From CAYFHQ01 sp964342805 (lineage in GTDB: Bacteria; Bacillota; Clostridia; Peptostreptococcales; Acidaminobacteraceae), in the NCBI GenBank assembly GCA_964342805.1, contig CAYFHQ010000132.1, forward strand, positions 1 to 8,402: 8,402 nucleotides of DNA, given 5' to 3'. The notes beneath the pieces are model-generated. The model did not search any database. It was not told the DNA's origin and was given only the letters and a program-made list of their open reading frames with translations. Positions 1 through 5,765 of the stretch are shown here, piece after piece. A program made the position numbers and the translations under genes. Numbering within the stretch: position 1 is the first letter of the stretch; every line of letters begins with the position of its first letter.

Positions 1-175
1 AAACGGGCTGACCTGATAGGTCTTGAGGACTTTTCCCTAACATGTCGGCAAAAGCATGATTGGCGACAATTATTTCTCCATGGGTCGAAAAAAAGACCAT
101 CCCTATTTCGGAACGACCGAACACGTCTGAATGGAGTATGGATTCAACTATTTGATGATCAAAAGACGCTGTCAT
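1..175 (-). CDS. PAS-domain signalling protein, N-terminal fragment (cut by window edge)
   Basis: Only the first 58 codons are visible; the gene runs off the left edge. The ATG at 175-173 has a strong Shine-Dalgarno site (GGAGG at 187-183, 7-nt spacer). Residues about 20-58 read like the start of a PAS domain: SEIGMVFFSTHGEIIVANHAFADMLGKSP, followed by a DLSGQPV-like turn. This is the usual pattern of a hydrophobic strand, a G-E-I turn, a V-A-N-x-A-F helix start and an L-G-x-S-x-x-(D/E)-L-x-G loop. PAS domains bind small ligands or cofactors, or mediate signal-dependent dimerisation. The output domain lies outside the window, so this could be a histidine kinase, a diguanylate cyclase/phosphodiesterase or a sigma-54 activator. 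There is no signal peptide, so the protein probably starts in the cytoplasm. The PAS call is fairly firm; the full function is unknown. Confidence 0.75.
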   Translation of the reverse strand, partial: MTASFDHQIVESILHSDVFGRSEIGMVFFSTHGEIIVANHAFADMLGKSPQDLSGQPV

Positions 176-181
176 CCTCTC

Positions 182-203
182 ACCTCCTTACCACATCCTT
201 ACC
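182..203 (-). repeat. Tandem 11-bp repeat forming two Shine-Dalgarno-like sites
   Basis: On the minus strand GGTAAGGATGT is followed directly by GGTAAGGAGGT, two 11-bp units differing at one base. The downstream unit supplies the AAGGAGG site of the PAS gene. The upstream unit is a weaker copy (AAGGATG) with no start codon at a suitable distance. This is seen directly; whether it matters for translation is not known. Confidence 0.5.
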
Positions 204-206
204 TAA

Positions 207-240
207 AAAATGGTGTGGAGAATCATCTCCACACCATTTT
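207..240 (-). terminator. Intrinsic terminator after the hydrolase gene
   Basis: A perfect 15-bp stem (207-221 with 226-240) closes a 4-nt loop. On the minus strand the 3' arm runs into TTTTTTAGG, a U-run suited to stopping minus-strand transcripts. The stem begins one base after the TAA of the hydrolase reading frame (244-242), so it is placed to end that gene. Only about 31 nt separate it from the PAS start, which leaves no room for an ordinary promoter between them. Confidence 0.85.
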
Positions 241-241
241 C

Positions 242-1163
242 TTATGAATTCAATGCTTTCTTTGCTCGTATTACTGCTCCATCCAAGTCCTCAGGGTAGG
301 AATGTCCCAAGTCTTTGACATATTCAATGGTAAAAGGTATGCCATAATTGGCGAAAATCATGGATGTTTCTTCAACGACAGTCATACAGGCAGTGTCCTG
401 TTTGCCAATGACCATATGGATGGGGACAGGATGCTGGGCCCAGTCACCCATTTGTTCCCGCTGGTTCTTTAAGTCTGGTAGCCATGGGGTCAAAAAATAC
501 AGCCCCGTGAACCTCTATATACTTATCCAACAAGAGTTGGAGGATGGCATTACACCCTGCTGAGAAACCAGCCATGAACCAAGTTTTCACCTGGGGCTGG
601 TGGGTCATGGCTTCCACTAACCTGGGCAGGATATCATGAATGGCAGTATAGATCGGGTCCCAGTGGTAGGCCTCATGGAAGTCAGGTAAGCTGGACTGGA
701 CAAAAATCTGCGTGTCCTCTTTTAGGCTATCCAACTGCCAAGTCGACTGGGTGATGGACGCATTTTCATGGTTCCCGTGGAAAACGATCCAGCCCACTGA
801 GCTGGCCCCTTCCTTAATAATATATAAGGGCTTTCTTAGGGACCGACACTCGAACTCCCTACGCCGATTGACCTCCAGTAAACCTTGAAACTCTATCCGT
901 TTACGTAATTCTGAAATATCGTCGTCATGTAATAGCTGGTCTGTGTCGTACCAGTACCCCTTTTGCCGAATAGCCGTTTCAAAAAGGTCGAGGGCCAAGT
1001 CCACTTTCCCTGCTTTAGCAGCAATGCAAAACTTAAAGTTGTCGATTTGAGCGTCTATGCCAGTAACCTTGTCTCCCTGGTCCATTAAAAGGTCCAGTGC
1101 TTGGTCATACTGGTGGTTTTCGTAGTATTGGATCACCTTGTTCATTAAGCTCGCATATGTCAT
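242..1163 (-). pseudogene. TPR-like/alpha-beta-hydrolase protein, split by a one-base frameshift
   Basis: Two overlapping reading frames make one broken gene: 1163-444 (239 aa) and a downstream frame open from about 493 to the TAA at 244-242 (83 aa). The ATG at 1163 has an AAGGAGG site (1177-1171). Residues 1-65 are helical and TPR-like (YENHQYDQALDLLMDQG, then a similar AKAGKVDLALDLF unit). From about 112 there is an alpha/beta-hydrolase fold: a strand ending in FHGNHENA (probable oxyanion loop), then the nucleophile elbow GFSAG with Ser201. The acid (VIGKQD) and His (DLGHSYP) lie only in the second frame. Skipping one T in the T6 run at 492-497 joins the frames into a 306-aa protein with Ser201, Asp256 and His287 in normal order. 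The substrate cannot be told; an esterase/lipase-type serine hydrolase is likely. The gene could be a true pseudogene, a sequencing error in the homopolymer, or (less likely) a programmed +1 shift. Confidence 0.8.
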
Positions 1164-1226
1164 GAAATCCCCTCCTTTCGATGTCTTGATCTATACAGTA
1201 TTATTTCTACACGATCAGTGTTTTTT

Positions 1227-1267
1227 CCTCCATTGACAATGTCAGAATATTCTGTGCACAATGGAGG
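1227..1267. promoter_or_regulatory. Nested inverted repeats in divergent intergenic region (candidate operator)
   Basis: The 116-bp gap between the divergent hydrolase and kinase genes holds an outer inverted repeat, CCTCCATTG (1227-1235) with CAATGGAGG (1259-1267). Almost centred inside it is a perfect 12-bp palindrome, CAGAATATTCTG (1243-1254). The inner palindrome is typical in size for a dimeric repressor site, but it matches no regulator consensus that I can name with confidence. The outer right arm includes a GGAGG that lies just before the actual Shine-Dalgarno site of the kinase. The repeats are seen directly; the operator role is inferred. Confidence 0.4.
1233..1262 (+). promoter_or_regulatory. 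Candidate promoter for the deoxynucleoside kinase
   Basis: A perfect TTGACA (1233-1238) is followed after 18 bp by CACAAT (1257-1262), a 4-of-6 match to the -10 consensus. The palindrome at 1243-1254 fills the spacer, where a bound repressor would block polymerase. Transcription would begin near 1269, inside the first Shine-Dalgarno site, leaving a very short leader for the upstream start. The -10 is weak, so this is tentative. Confidence 0.3.
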
Positions 1268-1279
1268 TGGAGGGTTCTT

Positions 1280-1975
1280 ATGAATACATTGTTTACTTCA
1301 ACAGACCTAAATCGATATCTGAGTCACGGGGAGGATGAAAATATGGCCATCATTGTTGACGGTATTATTGGTGCTGGCAAGACCACTGTAGCCCAGCTGA
1401 TCAGTGACAAATGCCATATACCTTTTTTTGAAGAACTACAAACAGATTCTGCTAATGCCCTAACCCAACGAATGCTGGACCGATTCTATGCTGACCAAGA
1501 TAGGTGGAGTGCCATTATTCAAGTCATGTTCTTAAATCAACGCTTTCGAGACCTCAAGGCCATAGAAGCCAGTGGGAAAGCCGCCATTTTAGACCGGTCC
1601 ATCTATGGGGACGAGATTTTTGCGAAAACCATATTGGAGCGGGGCCAGATGTCACCGGACGAATTCCGCATCTATCAAGAGCTCTTACATAATATGCTCA
1701 TGCATATTCAAACGCCCACCCTATTGATCTACCTAGACGTCACAGTAGACACTGCAATGGAACGAATACGCCAGCGCAACCGCAGCACCGAAGCCAACCT
1801 AATTCCTAGAGACTATATGGTCGACCTCCATAGAAACTATGAGGAATGGTATGAAGCCTACGACCTTTCAAGGAAGGTACGCTTTGACTTTAACCGCTAT
1901 GCCTTTGACGACCTGGGTGAAATCCAAAAGGATATTCAGGACGACCTGCTCACCATCGTCAAGTCTGTCTTATAA
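1280..1975 (+). CDS. Deoxynucleoside kinase (dNK/dGK/dCK family)
   Basis: A 231-residue P-loop kinase of the deoxynucleoside kinase family, which phosphorylates a deoxynucleoside at its 5' position with ATP in the cytosolic salvage of DNA precursors. Visible motifs: the Walker A loop GIIGAGKT (28-35); a helix containing Q81, where the family's base-contacting Gln lies; the LDRS motif (104-107) followed by IYGDEIFA, corresponding to the family's (D/E)RS; LLIYLDV (148-154); and an Arg-rich lid, ERIRQRNRSTE (161-171). Base preference (dG, dA or dC) cannot be decided. Family members usually begin a few residues before the P-loop, so the 21 residues before Met22 are unusual. Met22 (1343) has its own good Shine-Dalgarno site and would give a 210-aa protein of normal length. 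The gene stands alone, convergent with the DUF1566 gene and divergent from the hydrolase. Confidence 0.88.
   Translation: MNTLFTSTDLNRYLSHGEDENMAIIVDGIIGAGKTTVAQLISDKCHIPFFEELQTDSANALTQRMLDRFYADQDRWSAIIQVMFLNQRFRDLKAIEASGKAAILDRSIYGDEIFAKTILERGQMSPDEFRIYQELLHNMLMHIQTPTLLIYLDVTVDTAMERIRQRNRSTEANLIPRDYMVDLHRNYEEWYEAYDLSRKVRFDFNRYAFDDLGEIQKDIQDDLLTIVKSVL
1328..1345 (+). promoter_or_regulatory. Internal Shine-Dalgarno site and alternative kinase start (Met22)
   Basis: GGGGAGG (1328-1334) lies 8 nt before an in-frame ATG (1343-1345), which is ideal spacing. The upstream ATG at 1280 has TGGAGGG (1268-1274) with a 5-nt spacer. Translation from 1343 gives MAIIVDGIIGAGKT at the N-terminus, which fits the family better. 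Both starts may be used; the sequence alone does not decide. Confidence 0.5.
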
Positions 1976-1988
1976 TCAATTCCACAAG

Positions 1989-2028
1989 AAAGCCAAGGTT
2001 TCACTTCATTGTGATCCCTTGGCTTTTT
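1989..2028 (+). terminator. Terminator between convergent genes (probably bidirectional)
   Basis: AAAGCCAAGG (1989-1998) pairs with CCTTGGCTTT (2017-2026). The stem continues inward after a 2x2 mismatch with TCAC/GTGA (2001-2004, 2011-2014) around a TTCATT loop. A T5 run follows on the plus strand, ending the kinase transcript 14 bp past its stop codon. On the minus strand the arm is followed by CTTGTGG, a poorer U-tract, so it may also end the DUF1566 transcript (stop at 2042), less efficiently. Confidence 0.85.
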
Positions 2029-2041
2029 GTATGTGGTCAAC

Positions 2042-3517
2042 TTAATCTACAACTTCTACCCACCGTACAGGCCGGACAAAGTTTTGTATTCGAATGACGT
2101 CTCCTTGGGGGCCCTTGCCACTTGGATAGTCGCTGGCATCCCCCTCCAGAGGATCAGTCCGCTGGGCACCTGCCCCGTGTACGTCCATGAGTTCAAGTCC
2201 CCTGGGGGTGTTCATGAATCCCAAGGCCTCTCCAAAGGCAAAATAGACACCAGTTGTATGTCCTGCCTGTGAAAAATGAAGGGTGCTGGACCAGTAGAAG
2301 GGATAGTTTTCTTGGCCACCCTCATCCACTATGCTAGTAGTTGAGAAAATTGGGTCAATGGCTGGTGTCCTGTCGGCTTGTGGTGACCGGCCGTAGTCCA
2401 CTATGGATTGTAGTTCTTTGGCATTGGGAACCCGCCAGTCGTCATAACCAGCGTAGGACAAGTCCTCTGCCCAGGCCAGACCCTCTTCCCAAGTCAGTGC
2501 GCCTCCCTGGTCCAGGTCAAATCCACCGGAGTCTCCTTGGAGCCACATTAAACCCGTGTTTAAGTCTGTGACTGTACCGTCTCCATTGTCCACATAGTGG
2601 TTGAGTCCATACTGGTCATGGCCCCTCACGAAGAGAACGAAGAATGTTTTTTCACCATTGGGGCTACGGTCATTGTGGATTGGATATCCCTTAATCCGTC
2701 CATCGGCAAAGTTTACGCCAAAGGCTGTCTCATTCCCATTCATGGTCGTGCCCGTGTAGATTGTCGAGGAAAGGAACTGGGCGTCGATTACCCGTTCACC
2801 TTGACTGGGGTCACCATATTCAAAAGCAAAGTAGTCCTGGTTAATAAATGGTGTCCATGAGTCCTTGACTGTCGTATTTTCTGGACTGATGTCCTTGCCA
2901 CTAAAGTCAATGAGAGAATACAGTTCCTTAATGGTGGGCAAACGCCAGTCTGTATAACCCCTTGTGTTCAAGTCCTCCAGCTTGGCCAGGGCTTGTTCAT
3001 AGGTCATTTTGTCACCGGGGTCCTGGGTCCACATGAGTTGGGTGTTGAGGTCTGTTATGGTTCCGTCTCCATTGTTTGTATACGCCATCTCCAGGCCTGT
3101 ATAATGGCCGTCTTGACCCTGAGGTGTCTTGCCATTGATCGAAACGGTATTGGCTTGGCCCGTGTCAACAATAGTATAGGAAAAATCCCCCTGATCCCCT
3201 AGGTCTGTGCTTGACTGGCCTTGGTCATTGGGATTTGCTACCTCCAGCTGGTCGCTGGGTGTCAATTCTTGTGGTTGATGTGACAGGTCTTCACCTCCCT
3301 GGTAAAAGTGACCCAACAAGTCCATAAAGTAATGCTCAAAGGGAATGGGAAAGCCATGGGGTGGTCGGTGGCCCCCTCTTGGTCCTCCTGGTGGATGGTG
3401 GTCGCCTCCCATGGGGAGTCCATAGGCAACTGCACTTGTTGCCATGACCGTCAGGACGACGCCTGCTATGATCCATACCTTGGTTTTTCCTTTACTTTTT
3501 CTTTGGTCTTTTTTCAT
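2042..3517 (-). CDS. Membrane-anchored or secreted protein with duplicated DUF1566 (Lcl-type) domain
   Basis: A 491-residue exported protein. The ATG at 3517 is chosen because AAGGAG (3531-3526, 8-nt spacer) precedes it and a clear signal peptide or anchor follows: basic MKKDQRKSKGKTK, then a hydrophobic stretch (about 14-33) ending ATSAVAYG. The frame stays open further upstream, but that part runs through the promoter and has no such features. Residues 36-62 are rich in Gly, Pro and His (GGDHHPPGGPRGGHRPPHG). Two DUF1566 units follow: about 146-205 (NNGDGTITDLNTQLMW to DWRLPTIKELYSLIDF) and about 308-376 (DNGDGTVTDLNTGLMW to DWRVPNAKELQSIVDY). Each half closes with a strand, VLFVRG (294-299) or FVRPVRW (480-486). 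The NGDGT-x-TD loops resemble acidic calcium loops. DUF1566/Lcl domains occur in surface and extracellular proteins, some collagen-binding, so a cell-surface role is likely; the ligand is unknown. There is no sortase motif. Confidence 0.8.
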   Translation of the reverse strand: MKKDQRKSKGKTKVWIIAGVVLTVMATSAVAYGLPMGGDHHPPGGPRGGHRPPHGFPIPFEHYFMDLLGHFYQGGEDLSHQPQELTPSDQLEVANPNDQGQSSTDLGDQGDFSYTIVDTGQANTVSINGKTPQGQDGHYTGLEMAYTNNGDGTITDLNTQLMWTQDPGDKMTYEQALAKLEDLNTRGYTDWRLPTIKELYSLIDFSGKDISPENTTVKDSWTPFINQDYFAFEYGDPSQGERVIDAQFLSSTIYTGTTMNGNETAFGVNFADGRIKGYPIHNDRSPNGEKTFFVLFVRGHDQYGLNHYVDNGDGTVTDLNTGLMWLQGDSGGFDLDQGGALTWEEGLAWAEDLSYAGYDDWRVPNAKELQSIVDYGRSPQADRTPAIDPIFSTTSIVDEGGQENYPFYWSSTLHFSQAGHTTGVYFAFGEALGFMNTPRGLELMDVHGAGAQRTDPLEGDASDYPSGKGPQGDVIRIQNFVRPVRWVEVVD

Positions 3518-3525
3518 GATCCAGT

Positions 3526-3531
3526 CTCCTT
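3526..3531 (-). promoter_or_regulatory. Ribosome binding site that fixes the DUF1566 gene start
   Basis: AAGGAG on the minus strand, 8 nt before the ATG at 3517-3515. It decides between this start and in-frame ATGs further upstream, which would place the coding region over the promoter and one hairpin. Confidence 0.7.
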
Positions 3532-3551
3532 CCTGATTTGTCCTTGTCTTA

Positions 3552-3606
3552 TTTATACCAAGTAGACGTATGAAAACTATGAAAGGATTGTGGGAAAATG
3601 TGAAAA
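3552..3606 (-). promoter_or_regulatory. Candidate promoter of the DUF1566 gene with phased TTCATA-type repeats
   Basis: On the minus strand TGGTATAAA (3560-3552) is an extended -10 element with five of six -10 matches and the TG motif. There is no good -35 at 16-18 bp. Instead four related hexamers run through and above that position: TTCACA (3604-3599), TTCCCA (3596-3591), TTCATA (3583-3578) and TTCATA (3574-3569). Direct repeats of this size overlapping a missing -35 are what activator-dependent promoters of OmpR/PhoB-family response regulators often look like. The -10 and repeats are seen; the activator is inferred. Confidence 0.4.
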
Positions 3607-3632
3607 CCCCATGGATGTTGTTTTCCATGGGG
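3607..3632 (-). terminator. Hairpin copy 1 downstream of the chemoreceptor gene (terminator-like)
   Basis: CCCCATGGA (3607-3615) pairs perfectly with TCCATGGGG (3624-3632) around an 8-nt loop. On the minus strand the stem is followed by TTTT, then CACATTTT, fitting a terminator for the chemoreceptor transcript. It is the second of two near-identical hairpins met by that transcript. Confidence 0.55.
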
Positions 3633-3650
3633 CTTGAGACCGTAGACAAA

Positions 3651-3676
3651 CCTCATGGAAGTTGCATTCCATGGGG
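3651..3676 (-). terminator. Hairpin copy 2 downstream of the chemoreceptor gene
   Basis: CCTCATGGAA (3651-3660) pairs with TTCCATGGGG (3667-3676) around a 6-nt loop. On the minus strand one position is a C-A mismatch; read on the plus strand it would be a G-U wobble. The U-tract after it is short (TTTG). It lies 48 nt past the chemoreceptor stop and is the first hairpin met by that transcript. Confidence 0.45.
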
Positions 3677-3723
3677 TTCTATATCTGCTTAAATTTTAGC
3701 TTGGGCTACAGTAAACAGGCGTA

Positions 3724-5703
3724 TTAGATTTTAAACTTGCGGATCTCAGACTCCAGTTCCTCTGCCAGTTCACGAAGGTGTTCCGATGCACGGGCCACTT
3801 CGGAAATGGCAGCGGTTTGCTGTTGTACAGAGGCTGTAACTTCCTCTGACGCAGCAGCAGACTCTTCAGAAACAGCTGAAATATTCTCAATGGAAGCCAC
3901 AATTGCGTCCTTGTCACTGTTTACAGCAACAACTTCCTGGGTCATTTGTCCGATCATTCCACTGATTTCACTAATGGCCCCGTCGATATGGGCAAAGGCT
4001 TCTTCAACGGCCTTCACTGCTTGAGACTGCTCTTCTGAACGTGCCACAACCTCTTGTACGGTGTCAACCGTATGAAGGGTTTCGCTCTGAACGTCCTTCA
4101 CAATTCCTCGAATATTCTCTGCAGCTTGGTTCGAACCTTCAGCAAGCTTACGGATTTCGTCAGCTACTACTGCAAATCCTCGTCCATGTTCACCAGCTCG
4201 GGCAGCTTCGATTGAAGCGTTCAGGGCCAATAGGTTGGTCTGGTCTGCAATGTCCGTAATGGTAGTCAGAATGCCACCGATGTCAGCAATTCGTTGGTCA
4301 AGGTCGCGGATGGCTTCTTGAACTCGAACAGCTGAAGCACTGTTTTCACTGGTCTTCTCTTGTAGCTCAGCTACTGCCTGCATACCATTGGCATTCACTG
4401 CATTTGCGCCCTCAGCTTGACTGGCAATTTCCGCACTATTTTCAGCCAGGGACTCGAACTTTTCAGCAAGGTTGGAAACAAGGATAGACCCCTTCTCCGC
4501 TTCTCCTGCCTGGTCACCAGCACCCACTGCAATCTCTTCAATGGTTCTGGACACTTCTAATGAAGTCGTATTGACTTGCTCTGCTGTTGCCGCCAGGGCC
4601 TCGGAATTCTCTGACACATGGCCTGCAACCTCATTGGACTTTCTCATGAGGTCAGAAACCTTGTCCAGCATGTCATTGAAGTGGATTCCCAACTCGCCAA
4701 TTTCGTCTTTGGAAGTTACAATCGCACGCTCTGTCAGGTCCCCTTCTTTGACATGGTCCATGACCACGACTAACTTATGAAGTGGCTTGACCAAGGCTCT
4801 GGAGAAGAATGAGGCTGCAATGATCCCAACGACTAGGAAGAACAGCCCGATAATGGTAGTTGCCGTCATGATAGGTTCCGTCCAGGCTTTCAGTTCCTTC
4901 TCACCCATGGTCACCATAACCGTCCAGCCCATGTCTGGCATTTTTGAGAAGATGGCTGTTTTAGCTTCCTCACCCCAGACATAGTCCACAGTAGATTCAG
5001 TTTTACTCATGATTTCGTTTTTTAGTTTTTCTACAGGTACTTCTTTCCCTACAATATCAGGGTTTTTATGGGACATGGTACGAAGAGAGTTGTCAATCAA
5101 GACTGGATACCCCTCTTGCCCAACTTGAATGCTATTCATTTCTTCAGCTAGGTTGGACAAGTCGACGTCTAGTCCAATCACACCAATAAATTTGTTAGAC
5201 AGGTCCCTAACGGGTACCGCTGCTGTAACGACCATGGCACCGGAAACTTGATCTTGATAGGGTTCTGTCCAGACAAAGGACTGGGCATTGACTACTGCCT
5301 GGTACCAAGGTCTAGACTTATAATCAAAACCTTCTTCCACTTGAATACTCTCAGGCATGACCAATTTCCCAGACTCTGTGCCCATATAAGCGGCGATTAC
5401 GTCCTCATTGGACTCCATAATGGTCTCTAAACGTTTTCTGATGTTCCGTTCAGCATTATAAGCCGTATTAATAGTCACAGACGCTTCGTCCTTGGCTACC
5501 AACTCCACTGTACTACGGTAGGTTGCCATGTAGTTAGAAACACTGGCCTGGATCGTTTTTACCAGCTCCATATTAGCTTCATTGAACCTTTCGGACACCA
5601 CTTCCTTTGTCCTAATATAACTCAAACCACCCAGTGCACCTACTGTAATTGCGATCAAAGCAACAAAACAGACAACCAGTTTCATACGAACCGTAAACTT
5701 CAT
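3724..5703 (-). CDS. Methyl-accepting chemotaxis protein with dCache_1 sensor domain
   Basis: A complete 659-residue transmembrane chemoreceptor. Domains in order: TM1 (about 9-30); an extracellular double-Cache domain (about 35-275); TM2 (about 278-300); HAMP (about 301-352, with VKPLHKL and the SKDEIGEL segment); then a long coiled-coil signalling domain with the conserved hairpin tip for CheA and CheW (IADQTNLLALNASIEAARAGE, 485-505, then GRGFAVVADEIRKLAE). Glu/Gln-rich helices either side hold the probable methylation sites. The sensor has R131-P-W133-Y134, Y149 in WTEPYQD, and D179 in GVIGLDVDL. These resemble the amino-acid-binding motif described for dCache_1 receptors such as PctA, so amino acids are the likely attractants. 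There is no C-terminal CheR-tethering pentapeptide. The ATG at 5703 has GAGGTG (5714-5709). The leader carries a c-di-GMP riboswitch, so expression is coupled to that messenger. Confidence 0.93.
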   Translation of the reverse strand: MKFTVRMKLVVCFVALIAITVGALGGLSYIRTKEVVSERFNEANMELVKTIQASVSNYMATYRSTVELVAKDEASVTINTAYNAERNIRKRLETIMESNEDVIAAYMGTESGKLVMPESIQVEEGFDYKSRPWYQAVVNAQSFVWTEPYQDQVSGAMVVTAAVPVRDLSNKFIGVIGLDVDLSNLAEEMNSIQVGQEGYPVLIDNSLRTMSHKNPDIVGKEVPVEKLKNEIMSKTESTVDYVWGEEAKTAIFSKMPDMGWTVMVTMGEKELKAWTEPIMTATTIIGLFFLVVGIIAASFFSRALVKPLHKLVVVMDHVKEGDLTERAIVTSKDEIGELGIHFNDMLDKVSDLMRKSNEVAGHVSENSEALAATAEQVNTTSLEVSRTIEEIAVGAGDQAGEAEKGSILVSNLAEKFESLAENSAEIASQAEGANAVNANGMQAVAELQEKTSENSASAVRVQEAIRDLDQRIADIGGILTTITDIADQTNLLALNASIEAARAGEHGRGFAVVADEIRKLAEGSNQAAENIRGIVKDVQSETLHTVDTVQEVVARSEEQSQAVKAVEEAFAHIDGAISEISGMIGQMTQEVVAVNSDKDAIVASIENISAVSEESAAASEEVTASVQQQTAAISEVARASEHLRELAEELESEIRKFKI

Positions 5704-5725
5704 TCAAACACCTCACATCATCCCG

Positions 5726-5757
5726 AAAAATAAAACAACCCCGACCGAAAGCCAGGG
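5726..5757 (-). terminator. Riboswitch expression platform: intrinsic terminator
   Basis: On the minus strand CCCTGGC (5757-5751) pairs with GTCGGGG (5745-5739), with two G-U pairs, around a UUUCG loop. TTGTTTTATTTTT (5738-5726) follows directly. It lies between the aptamer and the chemoreceptor's Shine-Dalgarno site, so it would stop transcription before the gene. Its left arm (CCTGGC, 5756-5751) is also complementary to GCCAGG at the aptamer's 3' edge (5776-5771), giving a competing antiterminator. Confidence 0.8.
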
Positions 5758-5765
5758 TATCGTAT

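Larger units (their letters stand above)
3607..3676. repeat. Duplicated 26-bp hairpin at 44-bp spacing
   Basis: The segments 3607-3632 and 3651-3676 match at 22 of 26 positions and are offset by exactly 44 bp; both left and right arms keep this offset. The 18 bp between them do not match the sequence after the second copy. The unit carries the palindrome CCATGG, or a near copy, in each arm, so four occur in 70 bp. Confidence 0.7.

Noticed and set aside
491..497. Programmed +1 frameshift as the main explanation of the split hydrolase
   Set aside because: There is no stop codon at the shift site, no upstream Shine-Dalgarno-like stimulator at a convincing distance, and no recognised slippery +1 motif. 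A homopolymer indel is simpler.
1243..1254. CAGAATATTCTG as a LexA/SOS box or heat-shock element
   Set aside because: The Firmicutes LexA box needs GAAC-N4-GTTC, which is absent. A GAA-x-x-TTC element of the eukaryotic heat-shock kind is not meaningful here.
2341..2860. Plus-strand open frames opposite the DUF1566 gene
   Set aside because: They are antisense shadows without ribosome sites; the minus-strand frame has clear domain motifs.
3518..3649. Longer N-terminus for the DUF1566 protein (44 extra residues)
   Set aside because: The frame is open, but this part covers the candidate promoter and hairpin copy 1. The ATG at 3517 has a good ribosome site and is followed at once by a signal sequence.
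3696..3917. Open frame on the minus strand overlapping the chemoreceptor 3' end
   Set aside because: It is a shadow of the chemoreceptor in another frame, with no ribosome site and low-complexity composition.
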